A stretch of DNA of 64,000 nucleotides from Pseudomonas viridiflava (lineage in GTDB: Bacteria; Pseudomonadota; Gammaproteobacteria; Pseudomonadales; Pseudomonadaceae): the NCBI RefSeq assembly GCF_900602065.1, contig NZ_UWFN01000095.1, positions 1 through 64,000 of the forward strand, read 5' to 3'. A program made the position numbers and the translations under genes. Below are positions 26,207-37,117 of this stretch, in pieces (position 1 is the stretch's first letter; every line of letters starts with the position of its first letter). The notes under the pieces were generated by a model, which had not been told where the DNA came from, searched no databases, and worked only from the letters and a program-made list of their open reading frames with translations.

Positions 26207-26879
26207 CCCGGCCCTCGGCCAGGCGGTAACCGACACCGTGCACGGTTTGCAGCAGTGGTTTGTCAAAAGGCTTGTCGATGACCTGACGCAACTGGTGCAC
26301 GTGGCTGCGCAGGCTGTCGCTGTCCGGGCAATCATCACCCCACAAGGCCTCTTCCAGTACTTCGCGACGCAGTACGTGCGGACTTTTCTGCATCAAAACG
26401 GCGAGCAGCTTGAGGCCGACCGGGTTGAGCTTGAGTAGACGACCTTCACGGGTTACTTCCAGCGTATCGAGGTCGTACACCAGTTCGGCGACTTGCAGGG
26501 TGCGTCGCCCGCCTCCCTGGGCGCGGCGCAATACTGCTTCGATGCGAGCCGCCAGCTCAGACAAGGCGAAGGGTTTGAGCAGGTAGTCGTCAGCGCCTGA
26601 GCGGAAGCCTTGCAGGCGATCGTCCAGTTGGTCACGAGCGGTCAGCATGATGACCGGGGTGTCGCGGCGCGCATCTTCACGAAGGCGTTTGCAGAGGGTG
26701 TAGCCATCGATGCCAGGCAGCATGATGTCGAGCACGATGAGGTCGTAATGTTCGGTTGCCGCCAGATGTAATCCGGAGAGGCCATCCTGTGCACAATCGA
26801 CGGTATAGCCTTTCATGCCGAGATAATCGGCAAGGTTGGCCAGGATGTCCCGGTTGTCTTCTACAAGAAGAATTCGCAT
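26196..26879 (-). CDS. colR: Response regulator ColR
   Basis: A 227-residue OmpR/PhoB-type regulator. The receiver has the acidic pair Glu8/Asp9, the phosphorylation site Asp51 (LIVLDIMLPG) and a Lys in LLKPFALSELAA; the C-terminal winged helix follows from about 125. The start MRILLVEDNR was chosen over an extension of seven codons. It overlaps colS. Known targets in Pseudomonas include the neighbouring operon, which here carries a consensus-like site. Confidence 0.92.
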   Translation of the reverse strand: MRILLVEDNRDILANLADYLGMKGYTVDCAQDGLSGLHLAATEHYDLIVLDIMLPGIDGYTLCKRLREDARRDTPVIMLTARDQLDDRLQGFRSGADDYLLKPFALSELAARIEAVLRRAQGGGRRTLQVAELVYDLDTLEVTREGRLLKLNPVGLKLLAVLMQKSPHVLRREVLEEALWGDDCPDSDSLRSHVHQLRQVIDKPFDKPLLQTVHGVGYRLAEGRDGV

Positions 26880-27019
26880 GTGCACGCCCTCCATCAGCAA
26901 TAGGCTGGCGCAGCTTAAGGCCTATAGGGGGCAAGAGCCAGATAGGGTTAGGTATTTTTGTGATCGAGTGGCAGCAACAACATTCTCACTGCTGCTGAAT
27001 TCTGGTTTCGCCCTGACGG

Positions 27020-27300
27020 TCGACCCCCTTTGTTTCGGCAAAGGGGGGAAACCATTTATCGCTGACGTGCGGCCCCCGCTTCGCGGAGGTACCTTCGACT
27101 CCGGTGCCGTGGTGTGGGCACGCGCCGACGGGCCATCCATGGCCCAACGGCGCTCGCTCGGCATCCATGCCGAGCGACCCACACCACAACACCTACGCTC
27201 AGCCTTCCGACGCTCGTTTAGTGGCGTACTTGATATTCGTTTATGGCGATACTTCGTTGAAGCAAAAGCAAAAGCAAAAGCAAAGTTTCGGCTGCACGCG
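27020..27300. other. Structured non-coding element between colR and groEL
   Basis: The 489-base gap (26880-27368) has no convincing gene. It contains a hairpin CCCCCTTTG / CAAAGGGGG (27024-27047), a perfect palindrome GGGCCATCCATGGCCC (27130-27145), and a second CGCTCGGCATCCATGCCGAG (27155-27176). The two palindromes are enclosed by an outer stem TGGTGTGGG / CCCACACCA (27110-27118 with 27178-27186), giving a three-way-junction-like shape. Four tandem AGCAAA units follow (27261-27284). Short frames crossing it look like chance. It may be a dispersed Pseudomonas element; see findings. Confidence 0.6.
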
Positions 27301-27313
27301 CTAGCCATAAAAA

Positions 27314-27334
27314 AACCCCGCACAAGGCGGGGTT
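27314..27334 (-). terminator. groEL terminator
   Basis: Stem AACCCCGC / GCGGGGTT with a five-base loop; read on the minus strand it is followed by a run of T (complement of the A run at 27309-27315), about 35 bases after the groEL stop. Confidence 0.9.
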
Positions 27335-27368
27335 CTTTTATGGGGTACAGCTAAAGGGTGAAGCTGGC

Positions 27369-29027
<1,659 letters not shown>

Positions 29028-29066
29028 TTAAATACTTTGAGTAGTAACGGAAACTAGTGGGGTGAC

Positions 29067-29360
29067 TCAGGCTTCGACGACCGCGAGAATTTCGTTCTCG
29101 CTCATCACCAGCAGGTCTTCGCCATCTACTTTCACAGTGTTGCTGCCGGAGTACGGGCCAAACACCACTTTGTCACCCACTTTCACGGCCAGCGCACGTA
29201 CTTCACCGTTGTCCAGCACACGGCCGGTACCAACAGCGAGGATCTCGCCACGGTTTGGCTTTTCAGCAGCCGAACCTGGCAGAACGATACCGCCAGCAGT
29301 TTTGGATTCTTCTTCGCTGCGACGGATTACGACGCGGTCATGCAGAGGACGAAGCTTCAT
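29067..29360 (-). CDS. groES: Co-chaperonin GroES (Hsp10)
   Basis: A 97-residue lid of the GroEL chamber. The start [20 protein letters not shown], with a mobile-loop segment at about 17-33 ([15 protein letters not shown]), is standard. The ATG at 29360 with GGAGATC just upstream was chosen over an extension. It is first in the groESL operon; a heat-shock-type promoter candidate lies about 145 bases upstream. Confidence 0.98.
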   Translation of the reverse strand: MKLRPLHDRVVIRRSEEESKTAGGIVLPGSAAEKPNRGEILAVGTGRVLDNGEVRALAVKVGDKVVFGPYSGSNTVKVDGEDLLVMSENEILAVVEA

Positions 29361-29500
29361 TGTCGATCTCCTAATTATGGTTTTTGAGCGACCGGTGATC
29401 ACACCAGTCGGTTAAAACATCCGGCGTTGCCGGTTACGGTTCGACGAGCGAACCGCAGAATACGGTCTGGCGAAATGGCCAGAAACCTTGCGGTGACCCA

Positions 29501-29529
29501 TACATAAGGGCGGGCATGGTGATTACAAG
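29501..29529 (-). promoter_or_regulatory. Candidate sigma-32 promoter of groESL
   Basis: On the minus strand CTTGTAATC (29529-29521) is followed by a spacer and CCCTTATGTA (29510-29501), resembling the sigma-32 pattern CTTGAAA-N11-16-CCCCATNT with mismatches. Position upstream of groES supports it; no CIRCE element was seen. Confidence 0.45.
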
Positions 29530-29577
29530 GCCAGCCACTGAATTTTTTTGTTGAAAGTTACCGCGACACAAAACGCA

Positions 29578-29600
29578 CGCGGCACCCTGAGGTGCCGCGC
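29578..29600 (-). terminator. Terminator after fxsA
   Basis: Stem GCGGCACC / GGTGCCGC (about 29580-29587 and 29592-29599), 20 bases after the fxsA stop, followed on the minus strand by a short T-rich stretch. It separates fxsA from the groESL promoter region. Confidence 0.7.
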
Positions 29601-29619
29601 AGCGGGGCTATGGACGGGA

Positions 29620-30102
29620 TTATTTGTCGCGATGCTCGAACTCGCCTTCGATCACATCCGGTTCGCGAGTCGGAGGGTGGATCGCCCCCGGACGGCCCGG
29701 ATCGTTGCTCGCCGGCATGTCCTCTGCGAAAGCACGCTGGCGGATAGCCTGCTCTTCAGCACGTTTGCGCATGGTGTTGACCAGCACACGACGTGTAACA
29801 GGCAACAGGCAGATCACGCCAAGGATGTCACTGATAAAGCCCGGCAACAGAAGAAGCCCGCCACCGACGGCAATCATCAAACCCTCAAGCATCTGCTGGG
29901 CAGGCAACTCGCCACGCGACAGGCTTTCGCGCGCGCGCATGGCAGTAGCAAACCCGGCAACCCGGATAACGAACAGGCCCAACAGCGAAGTTGCGACCAC
30001 CATCAGGAATGTCGGAAAGAAGCCGATCGACATGCCCACCCGTACCAGAACGAACAGCTCCAGTACCGGAAAAAGAAGGAACAGCAGTAGAAAAACACGC
30101 AT
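29620..30102 (-). CDS. fxsA: FxsA family inner-membrane protein
   Basis: A 160-residue protein with three or four hydrophobic segments in the first 100 residues, including FLLLFLLFPVLELFVLVRVG and LIAVGGGLLLLPGFISDILG, the typical FxsA core, and a charged cytoplasmic tail. In E. coli overproduction relieves F-plasmid exclusion of phage T7; the normal role is unknown. I chose the ATG at 30102 with GAGGA upstream; a TTG one codon earlier is possible. Position beside groESL is conserved in pseudomonads and in enterics. Confidence 0.87.
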   Translation of the reverse strand: MRVFLLLFLLFPVLELFVLVRVGMSIGFFPTFLMVVATSLLGLFVIRVAGFATAMRARESLSRGELPAQQMLEGLMIAVGGGLLLLPGFISDILGVICLLPVTRRVLVNTMRKRAEEQAIRQRAFAEDMPASNDPGRPGAIHPPTREPDVIEGEFEHRDK

Positions 30103-30168
30103 CAATTGAATTCCTCAACGCAAGAATGCCTTGCAGTAGACCCTACGTGACGTCATCAAAGCGTGAAT

Positions 30169-30900
30169 TCAAGCCTCCTGACTATCACGAGTGGGCCATT
30201 TTTCCGCGTGAGCCAGCTGAACCAAGGCTTCGCGGACTTGTTTCGGTGTATTACAGGGCTCACTGAAAGCCAGCCAGTATAGGCTCTGACCGATGCGCAG
30301 GTGCATGCCTTCGCTGTCGATACCTGCCAACTGTGCCGCTTCGCCTTGTGGCAGACCGGTGAGCTGTACGTAGTGGGCAATCGCGTTGGCATGGTCAGCA
30401 TTCATGTGCTCGACCATGCTGGCTTCGGCGGAACCCGCAAACGGATTCGCCAGCTCAACATGATCCAGCCAGTGAATTGCACCGAAGCCGCCGATAAAGC
30501 GATAGCGCACCGGCACCAACACCCAGAAATCGAAATCATGGGCGGTGTGATAGCTCTGCGCTTCGGGGAAAAAACGGTAATAGCGCTGAGCCGCTCTTTC
30601 GATAGCGTCCGGCTCAACAAGCTTTTGGGCCTCCGCCATGACCGTCACGCGCCCGCTCGCCTGAACGTCGTCAGCCTTGCGCTCGCCCACCAACAGCGAG
30701 CATTTAGCGTCTTTGCCCAGGTTGTGGGTGTGCTGAGCAATGCGGCTGATCAGAATCAGCGGTCGTCCCTGGTCATCAAGGCAATACGGTACCGAAGAAC
30801 CAAAAGGGAAACCCGGCATGGATTTGGAGTGCGTGGACAGCACGCCTCTGTATTCCTTGAGCAGCAGCTCCCGCGCCTGCTTGATGGCCTTAACACTCAT
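30169..30900 (-). CDS. HugZ-like pyridoxamine-phosphate-oxidase-fold protein with DUF2470
   Basis: A 243-residue protein. The N-terminal split-barrel (about 1-150) has GVLSTHSKSMPGFPFGSSVP and LISRIAQHTHNLGKDAKCSL, typical of the PNPOx-like HugZ family. The C-terminal helical DUF2470 includes MVEHMNADHANAIAHY (about 164-179). HugZ proteins of Campylobacter and Helicobacter degrade heme; related proteobacterial members may bind heme or flavin, so the reaction here is uncertain. It starts after AGGAG and stands alone upstream of fxsA. Confidence 0.8.
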   Translation of the reverse strand: MSVKAIKQARELLLKEYRGVLSTHSKSMPGFPFGSSVPYCLDDQGRPLILISRIAQHTHNLGKDAKCSLLVGERKADDVQASGRVTVMAEAQKLVEPDAIERAAQRYYRFFPEAQSYHTAHDFDFWVLVPVRYRFIGGFGAIHWLDHVELANPFAGSAEASMVEHMNADHANAIAHYVQLTGLPQGEAAQLAGIDSEGMHLRIGQSLYWLAFSEPCNTPKQVREALVQLAHAEKWPTRDSQEA

Positions 30901-31073
30901 CTGATGACTCCTCGTAACGAACCTGTCGACAATCGACGCACGTATAAATAAAGCTGAATAATAATCAGCTGTGATTGGGCACGTGCACAGGTTTGAAAGA
31001 CAAGTTAATAATTATTACGATCAGCTTTTTTGCAGTTCTTGGGGGGGGAGTTGCGTGCCGAGGCTGGCGTTGA

Positions 31074-31169
31074 CCGTGGAACCGAACTTATTCGCGAAAA
31101 CTGTATTTTCAGGCGATACACAGGCTGTGGATTCACCAGCCCTTTCGCGAATGAATTCGCTCCCACGGG
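31074..31169. repeat. REPIN of the GTGGGAGCGAATTC family
   Basis: Arms CCGTGGAACCGAACTTATTC (from 31074) and the inverse TTCGCGAATGAATTCGCTCC (from 31144) with a 44-base loop. It occupies most of the informative part of the 336-base gap 30901-31236, which otherwise shows only an eight-G run (31041-31048) and no gene. Confidence 0.85.
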
Positions 31170-31236
31170 TTTGTGGCGCACCACACAATTTCTCTCCCGC
31201 CGAGCGGGAGATATCTGAAAACAGGCTTGCCAGCCG

Positions 31237-32244
31237 TTACCAGGTCACACCAAAACCGGCGGTGTAGCGGGTTTTATCCAGATCGCCATCGTCAGAGCCG
31301 CTGATGACGTTTTTCTCGGCTTTCAGGTTCAACGAAGCCCAGTCAGTGACTTTGTAACGCAGCCCGACTTCTGCATCGAGGGCGTAGTCAGCAACGTTGC
31401 TCAACGGCCTGCCTAGCTCACCGTTGGTAAAGAATTCAACTTTTTTACCGATCAGGAAGCGGTTGTAGTCCCACGTACCCGCCACGGAATAAAAGTTTTC
31501 CTTGTTCCCATTGGAGAACTCGTAATCAGTGCGGTTAAGCAGAGCGCCGAGCTTGAAAGCGCCCAACTCGTCATCCCAGAACTGGTAGCCAGGACCCGTA
31601 CCCACAACACGCTGACGGCTCAGGTCTTCCACTTTGTCGCGCTTGTAGCTGATCCGGCCATCCCAGAAAAATTTCTCGGTCAGGAAGCGGTCGATGGAGT
31701 ACTCGGCACTCCAGTTGTCGGTGCTGACCACATCGTCCTGAGTCTCGCGGTTGTAATCGCCTTTGGCGTTATGCCGCCATTGACCATGACGAGCCGAGGT
31801 CTTGAAGGCCAGGTTGTAGTCGTCGGTATCGTTCTCGGCCTTCTGGAAGTCCATTGCCAGATCGACGTTACCTTTCCATACCAGATCAGTGATGACCGGC
31901 TTGGGCTTGAGGATCTGCTGAATGCTGGCCAACTCGACGGTTTTCGGCGCTTCGCCATTGGTCAGCGTGACTTTGCCGTCATCCGACGCTTGCAGCGACT
32001 TCGCAATCTCACCCTGATACTGATCCTGCTTGACCATCAACTGCTGGTCACTCTCCAGGGTTTTGACCTGTTTCCAGTCCACAGGGATTGCGCCCCCATA
32101 GGAGGTCTCGATCAGCAGTTTGCCGCCGTCGAACAGCTTGATGGTACCGGTGATCTTGTCGCCGTTCTTCAACCAGACGGTGTCGGCGAGCAAAGGAGTG
32201 GCGGCGATGGAGGCAGCGAGGAACAGCAGAGTTCTGGTCAGCAT
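31237..32244 (-). CDS. DUF481 outer-membrane beta-barrel protein
   Basis: A 335-residue protein with a Sec signal peptide (MLTRTLLFLAASIAATPLLA, cleaved after A-D-T region). An N-terminal soluble part (about 23-115) has two similar short beta motifs, VWLKNGDKITGTIKLFDGG and GKVTLTNGEAPKTVELASIQ. The C-terminal DUF481 barrel (about 120-335) shows alternating aromatic strands and ends in a Trp (AGFGVTW), as outer-membrane proteins usually end in an aromatic residue. Similar to YdiY-type proteins. The ATG at 32244 is used; no clear ribosome site is seen, so the start is a little uncertain. Confidence 0.82.
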   Translation of the reverse strand: MLTRTLLFLAASIAATPLLADTVWLKNGDKITGTIKLFDGGKLLIETSYGGAIPVDWKQVKTLESDQQLMVKQDQYQGEIAKSLQASDDGKVTLTNGEAPKTVELASIQQILKPKPVITDLVWKGNVDLAMDFQKAENDTDDYNLAFKTSARHGQWRHNAKGDYNRETQDDVVSTDNWSAEYSIDRFLTEKFFWDGRISYKRDKVEDLSRQRVVGTGPGYQFWDDELGAFKLGALLNRTDYEFSNGNKENFYSVAGTWDYNRFLIGKKVEFFTNGELGRPLSNVADYALDAEVGLRYKVTDWASLNLKAEKNVISGSDDGDLDKTRYTAGFGVTW

Positions 32245-32383
32245 AAGCAACTAGGAGGCTCAGTTAGCGGAAAATCGGGCATCATCTGTGAAGATGACGT
32301 CAAGGCAATCGAAGACCGCCGCGGACACAGAAAACACAGACCGTGGGATTTTTCTGTAGTTCAAAACCCGGACAGCCGCCCAT

Positions 32384-32417
32384 CTATAAAAAAGCTATAA
32401 ACAGGCCTATAAACAGG
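32384..32417 (+). repeat. Three CTATAAA direct repeats before the ATL gene
   Basis: CTATAAA occurs at 32384, 32395 and 32407, the last two within the 11-base repeat CTATAAACAGG. Spacing of 11 and 12 bases is about one helical turn. The last copy runs into the ribosome site of the next gene. Possible regulator site or a slipped duplication. Confidence 0.6.
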
Positions 32418-32426
32418 AGGGAAAGA

Positions 32427-32795
32427 GTGACCAGCGAGCAACGGCATTCCGCGGATCCGACGGGTATGGACGCGGCACAGGCCCGGCGTACAGCGCTGTA
32501 CCTTACGCTCAATCAGGTACCGGAAGGGAAAGTTGTCACTTACGGGCAGCTAGCCGAACTGGCAGGCCTTGGCCGCGCTGCGCGCTGGGTCGGCCGGACA
32601 CTGAGCCAGTTGCCGGACGGCAGCTCACTGCCGTGGCACCGCGTGATAGGTGCTGGTGGCAAGGTCAGTTTGCCAGTCGGGACGGCTTCAGGCGACGAAC
32701 AGCGTGCCCGTTTACGCGCTGAAGGCATCCTTGTGGAGAACAATCGGGTAGATATCCGGCGTCATGGCTGGCGTCCGATAGAGCACTGCGGTTAG
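32427..32795 (+). CDS. Alkyltransferase-like (ATL) DNA base-flipping protein
   Basis: A 122-residue protein related to the C-terminal domain of O6-methylguanine-DNA methyltransferase. The active-site PCHRV is PWHRVI here (about 69-74), so Trp replaces the acceptor Cys. Such ATL proteins bind O6-alkylguanine, flip it out and hand it to nucleotide excision repair instead of repairing it directly. The DNA-binding helix is GKVVTYGQLAELAGLGRAAR (about 35-54). It starts at GTG with AGGAGGGA seven bases upstream, so translation should be strong. It is followed closely by ampG, perhaps by read-through. Confidence 0.85.
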   Translation: MTSEQRHSADPTGMDAAQARRTALYLTLNQVPEGKVVTYGQLAELAGLGRAARWVGRTLSQLPDGSSLPWHRVIGAGGKVSLPVGTASGDEQRARLRAEGILVENNRVDIRRHGWRPIEHCG

Positions 32796-32837
32796 AGTGC
32801 GCCCTTTGTTTTCGTAACCTGAGGCAGACTCCAGCCC

Positions 32838-34394
32838 ATGCCCCGTAAAACCTGGCGCGCCGCGCTCGCCGCATATGCCAGCCCCTCGACGTTAGTGCTG
32901 TTGTTGCTCGGATTCGCTGCGGGCATGCCCTACATGTTGGTGTTCTCTACTCTGTCGGTCTGGTTGCGTGAAGCCGGTGTCGCCCGTGAAACCATCGGCT
33001 ATGCCAGCCTGATCGGGCTCGCCTACGCCTTTAAGTGGGTGTGGTCGCCGCTTCTCGACCAATGGCGCCTGCCGCTGCTGGGCAAGCTGGGTCGACGTCG
33101 CTCCTGGCTCGTGCTGTCGCAGAGTCTGGTAATTCTGGGCCTCATCGGCATGGGATTCTGCGATCCGCAGCAGCACTTGTCCTGGCTGATCGCGATCGCT
33201 GTTGTGGTGGCTTTTTCATCCGCCACGCAAGACATCGCTATCGATGCCTATCGCCTGGAAATTGCCAACGATACCCAGCAAGCAGCCCTCGCAGCCAGCT
33301 ACATGTCTGGCTACCGCGTGGCTGCGCTGCTAGCCACGGCGGGCGCGCTGTATTTCGCTGAAGGCTTTGGCTCCACCGGTTTCGCCTACAAACACTCGGC
33401 ATGGACAGGCACGTATGTGCTGTTCGGTCTGCTGATGCTGCCAGCCTTGATCACTACCCTGATCATGCGCGAGCCTCCCGTGGCGCTGCGCACCCAGCTG
33501 TCGGCGGCTCGCTATGGCTTCGCGCACCAACTGGCCTCTGTGTTCGTCTTGATCGTGCTGCTGGTGTCGGTCCCGGCCATGTTCACCCAGCTCTACAACA
33601 CAGACTTCGCCAGCGTGCTGTTTCAGAACGCCAGCTGGACTGACTTGCTGATGGAAGACCGCGCCTTCCTGCGCGCCATTCTCTACATCGTACTGACGGT
33701 CGCGTGCCTGTCTTCAATGGGCCGACGCGGCCTGGCGCCGGTATTGACGCCCATCAACGACTTCATCCTGCGTTATCGCTGGCAAGCGTTCCTGTTGCTC
33801 GGGCTGATCGCAACCTATCGAATGTCAGACACGGTCATGGGCGTAATGGCCAACGTGTTTTACATCGATCAGGGCTTTACCAAGGATCAGATCGCCAGTG
33901 TCAGCAAGATCTTCGGCCTGATCATGACGCTGCTGGGCGCAGGTTTTGGCGGATTGCTGATCGTGCGCTTTGGCATCATGCCGATCCTTTTTATTGGTGG
34001 TCTGACGTCTGCAGCTACCAACCTGCTGTTCCTGATGCTGGCCGATATGGGGCCGAACCTGAAGATGCTGGTGCTGACCATTTCGCTGGACAATTTCAGC
34101 TCTGGATTGGCGACTTCAGCGTTCGTGGCGTATCTATCAAGCCTGACCAACCTCAAATTCTCGGCAACCCAATACGCGCTGCTCAGCTCGATCATGCTGC
34201 TGCTGCCGCGTTTGCTGGGAGGTTATTCGGGGGTCGTTGTGGAGAAATATGGCTATCACAACTTCTTCCTGATCACCGCACTGTTGGGTGTTCCGACGCT
34301 GATCATGATCATCTTGCAGTGGAGCAAGGAGATCCGCCAGGACAAGGCGGCTGAGGCGCTTGAGGCGGAGAAGCCCTCACAAGAACAACTTTAA
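32838..34394 (+). CDS. ampG: AmpG muropeptide permease
   Basis: A 518-residue MFS-type inner-membrane protein that imports GlcNAc-anhydroMurNAc peptides during peptidoglycan recycling, and so feeds AmpR-controlled beta-lactamase induction where ampC exists. The start of the family, LLLGFAAGMPYMLVFSTLSVWLREAGV, and KWVWSPLLDQWRLPLLGKLGRRRSW are clear. Fourteen hydrophobic segments are plausible, with a charged C-terminal tail. It sits 42 bases after the ATL gene and converges on the MscS gene across a dispersed inverted repeat. Confidence 0.93.
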   Translation: MPRKTWRAALAAYASPSTLVLLLLGFAAGMPYMLVFSTLSVWLREAGVARETIGYASLIGLAYAFKWVWSPLLDQWRLPLLGKLGRRRSWLVLSQSLVILGLIGMGFCDPQQHLSWLIAIAVVVAFSSATQDIAIDAYRLEIANDTQQAALAASYMSGYRVAALLATAGALYFAEGFGSTGFAYKHSAWTGTYVLFGLLMLPALITTLIMREPPVALRTQLSAARYGFAHQLASVFVLIVLLVSVPAMFTQLYNTDFASVLFQNASWTDLLMEDRAFLRAILYIVLTVACLSSMGRRGLAPVLTPINDFILRYRWQAFLLLGLIATYRMSDTVMGVMANVFYIDQGFTKDQIASVSKIFGLIMTLLGAGFGGLLIVRFGIMPILFIGGLTSAATNLLFLMLADMGPNLKMLVLTISLDNFSSGLATSAFVAYLSSLTNLKFSATQYALLSSIMLLLPRLLGGYSGVVVEKYGYHNFFLITALLGVPTLIMIILQWSKEIRQDKAAEALEAEKPSQEQL

Positions 34395-34410
34395 GGCTGC
34401 AACGCTGAAT

Positions 34411-34484
34411 CTGTAGGAGCTGCCGAAGGCTGCGATGGCGGCGTGTCAGCCAGAATGCTTTCGCAGCCTTCGGCAGCTCCTACA
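34411..34484. repeat. Inverted repeat, GTAGGAGCTGCCGAAGG family
   Basis: Arms at 34411-34435 and 34461-34484, matching over 24 bp, between the convergent ampG and mscS-type genes, 16 bases after the ampG stop. Confidence 0.9.
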
Positions 34485-34498
34485 AAATCATAGGTTAA

Positions 34499-35344
34499 TT
34501 ACTGCGGTGCCGGAGAATCCTGAACCACGCGAATCACTCGCTGCGGGAACGGAATATCAATGTTGGCAGCACGCAAACGGTCGCGGGCTTCAGCATTGAA
34601 GCGGTTCGACACATCGCCAAAATCACCGGTCTTGACCCATACACGCAGCGAAACAGTGATCGAGCTATCACCCAGCGCAGCCACCACGGCCTGCGGCGCA
34701 GGGTCCTGCAAGACCCGAGGATCGTCTGCCATGTCCATCAGGACCTGCAACGCCTGCTTCAGGTCAGCCTCGTAATCAACGCCCACATCAAAGGTGATCT
34801 TGCGGGTCGGCTGACGATTGGTGTTGGTGATAATCCCGTTGGACAGGTTGCCGTTCGGCAAGATGACCGTCTTGTTATCACCGGTCCGCACCACCGTATG
34901 GAAAATCTGGATACTGTCGACCGTACCCGCAATGCCTTGGGCTTCGATCCAGTCGCCGATACGGAATGGGCGGAAAAGCAGAATCAGCACGCCACCTGCG
35001 AAGTTCGCCAGGCTGCCTTGCAAGGCCAGACCGATGGCCAGACCCGCAGCACCGATAGCGGCGACAAACGAGGTAGTTTCCACGCCAATCATCGACGCAA
35101 CACTGACGATCAGCAGAATCTTCAGAATGATGTTGGCCAGACTGCTGATAAAGCCCTGCAATGCCAGGTCAGCATTGCGCAGCGCCAATAGCGCGCCCAC
35201 TTTGGTGGTCAGGCGGTTGATCAGCCACCAACCGATGGTCAGGGTAACCAGGGCCAACAGCACGCGGCTGCCGTATTCCATGATCATTGGAATCCAGGCC
35301 TGAGAGGCCTTTACCAGATGATCCACTTCGGCATTCAAATCCAT
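34499..35344 (-). CDS. Small-conductance mechanosensitive channel (MscS family)
   Basis: A 281-residue MscS-size channel: three membrane segments (about 24-42, 62-90, 92-125), the third with the pore-lining AAIGAAGLAIGLALQGSLAN, then the cytoplasmic beta domain (FRIGDWIEAQGIAGTVDSIQ). It opens under membrane tension to release osmolytes. Length and lack of an extended N-terminus point to MscS rather than MscK. It is preceded by yajQ on the same strand across a 121-base gap holding a weak dyad (CATCGGA/TCCGATG, 35383-35401). Confidence 0.9.
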   Translation of the reverse strand: MDLNAEVDHLVKASQAWIPMIMEYGSRVLLALVTLTIGWWLINRLTTKVGALLALRNADLALQGFISSLANIILKILLIVSVASMIGVETTSFVAAIGAAGLAIGLALQGSLANFAGGVLILLFRPFRIGDWIEAQGIAGTVDSIQIFHTVVRTGDNKTVILPNGNLSNGIITNTNRQPTRKITFDVGVDYEADLKQALQVLMDMADDPRVLQDPAPQAVVAALGDSSITVSLRVWVKTGDFGDVSNRFNAEARDRLRAANIDIPFPQRVIRVVQDSPAPQ

Positions 35345-35465
35345 CTTTATCTCCTTGCGATTCGCGAAACTGGCGGCTGAACCATCGGATCTGGTCCGAT
35401 GCGTTCAACCGCTTGCACTGGCCCGCGTTCGGGGATAAGAGGTTCCCCACGCTCAGGCCGGGTGA

Positions 35466-35951
35466 TCAGTCACGGAAGTTATTGAACTGCAGTGGCATAC
35501 CAAATTCATTGGCACGCAATACGGCCATGGCTTCTTGCAGGTCATCACGCTTTTTGCCCGTGACGCGTACCTGCTCACCTTGAATGGCAGCCTGAACCTT
35601 GAGCTTGGCGTCCTTGATGTGCGCGACGATTTTCTTCGCCAGCTCTTTGTCGATGCCTTCTTTGAGCACAGCGTCCTGCTTCATCAACTTGCCGGACGCA
35701 AACGCGTCTTTGACCTCAAGGCATTTGACGTCGATCTTGCGTTTGACCAGGCATAGCTTGAGGATTTCGATCATCGCTTCAAGTTGGAACTCAGCCTCGG
35801 CAGTCAGGTTGACCGTCAGGTCCTTTTCCTTGAACTCGAACTCACCTTTGCCTTTCAAGTCGTAGCGACGGTCCAGCTCTTTGATAGCGTTGTCGACGGC
35901 ATTAGTGACTTCGTGTTTATCCAGTTCGGACACTACGTCGAACGAGGGCAT
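35466..35951 (-). CDS. yajQ: YajQ family nucleotide-binding protein (DUF520)
   Basis: A 161-residue cytoplasmic protein of the YajQ family, beginning [20 protein letters not shown] and with two RRM-like halves. Family members bind nucleotides or tRNA, and the Xanthomonas member binds c-di-GMP; the role in this genus is less clear. The ATG at 35951 with GGAGAA upstream was preferred to a long extension that would overlap the divergent panE. It lies 159 bases from panE. Confidence 0.93.
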   Translation of the reverse strand: MPSFDVVSELDKHEVTNAVDNAIKELDRRYDLKGKGEFEFKEKDLTVNLTAEAEFQLEAMIEILKLCLVKRKIDVKCLEVKDAFASGKLMKQDAVLKEGIDKELAKKIVAHIKDAKLKVQAAIQGEQVRVTGKKRDDLQEAMAVLRANEFGMPLQFNNFRD

Positions 35952-36003
35952 GTCATTTCTCCAATGGATGGCGTGTCGGAACGCCTGTCTTTGATGTGAA
36001 TAA

Positions 36004-37032
<1,029 letters not shown>

Positions 37033-37117
37033 GCTTCAGGCAAAGGCTCGCCCGGTTTGCTCAAGGGCCAGAGTGCGCGCTACCCTGAACATTCCTCATC
37101 CGTATGTGATTCGTCTC

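Noticed and set aside
26836..27354. 172-codon plus-strand frame and its minus-strand counterpart between colR and groEL
   Set aside because: They cross palindromes and the AGCAAA repeat, giving low-complexity Lys-Ala runs; no ribosome site or family.
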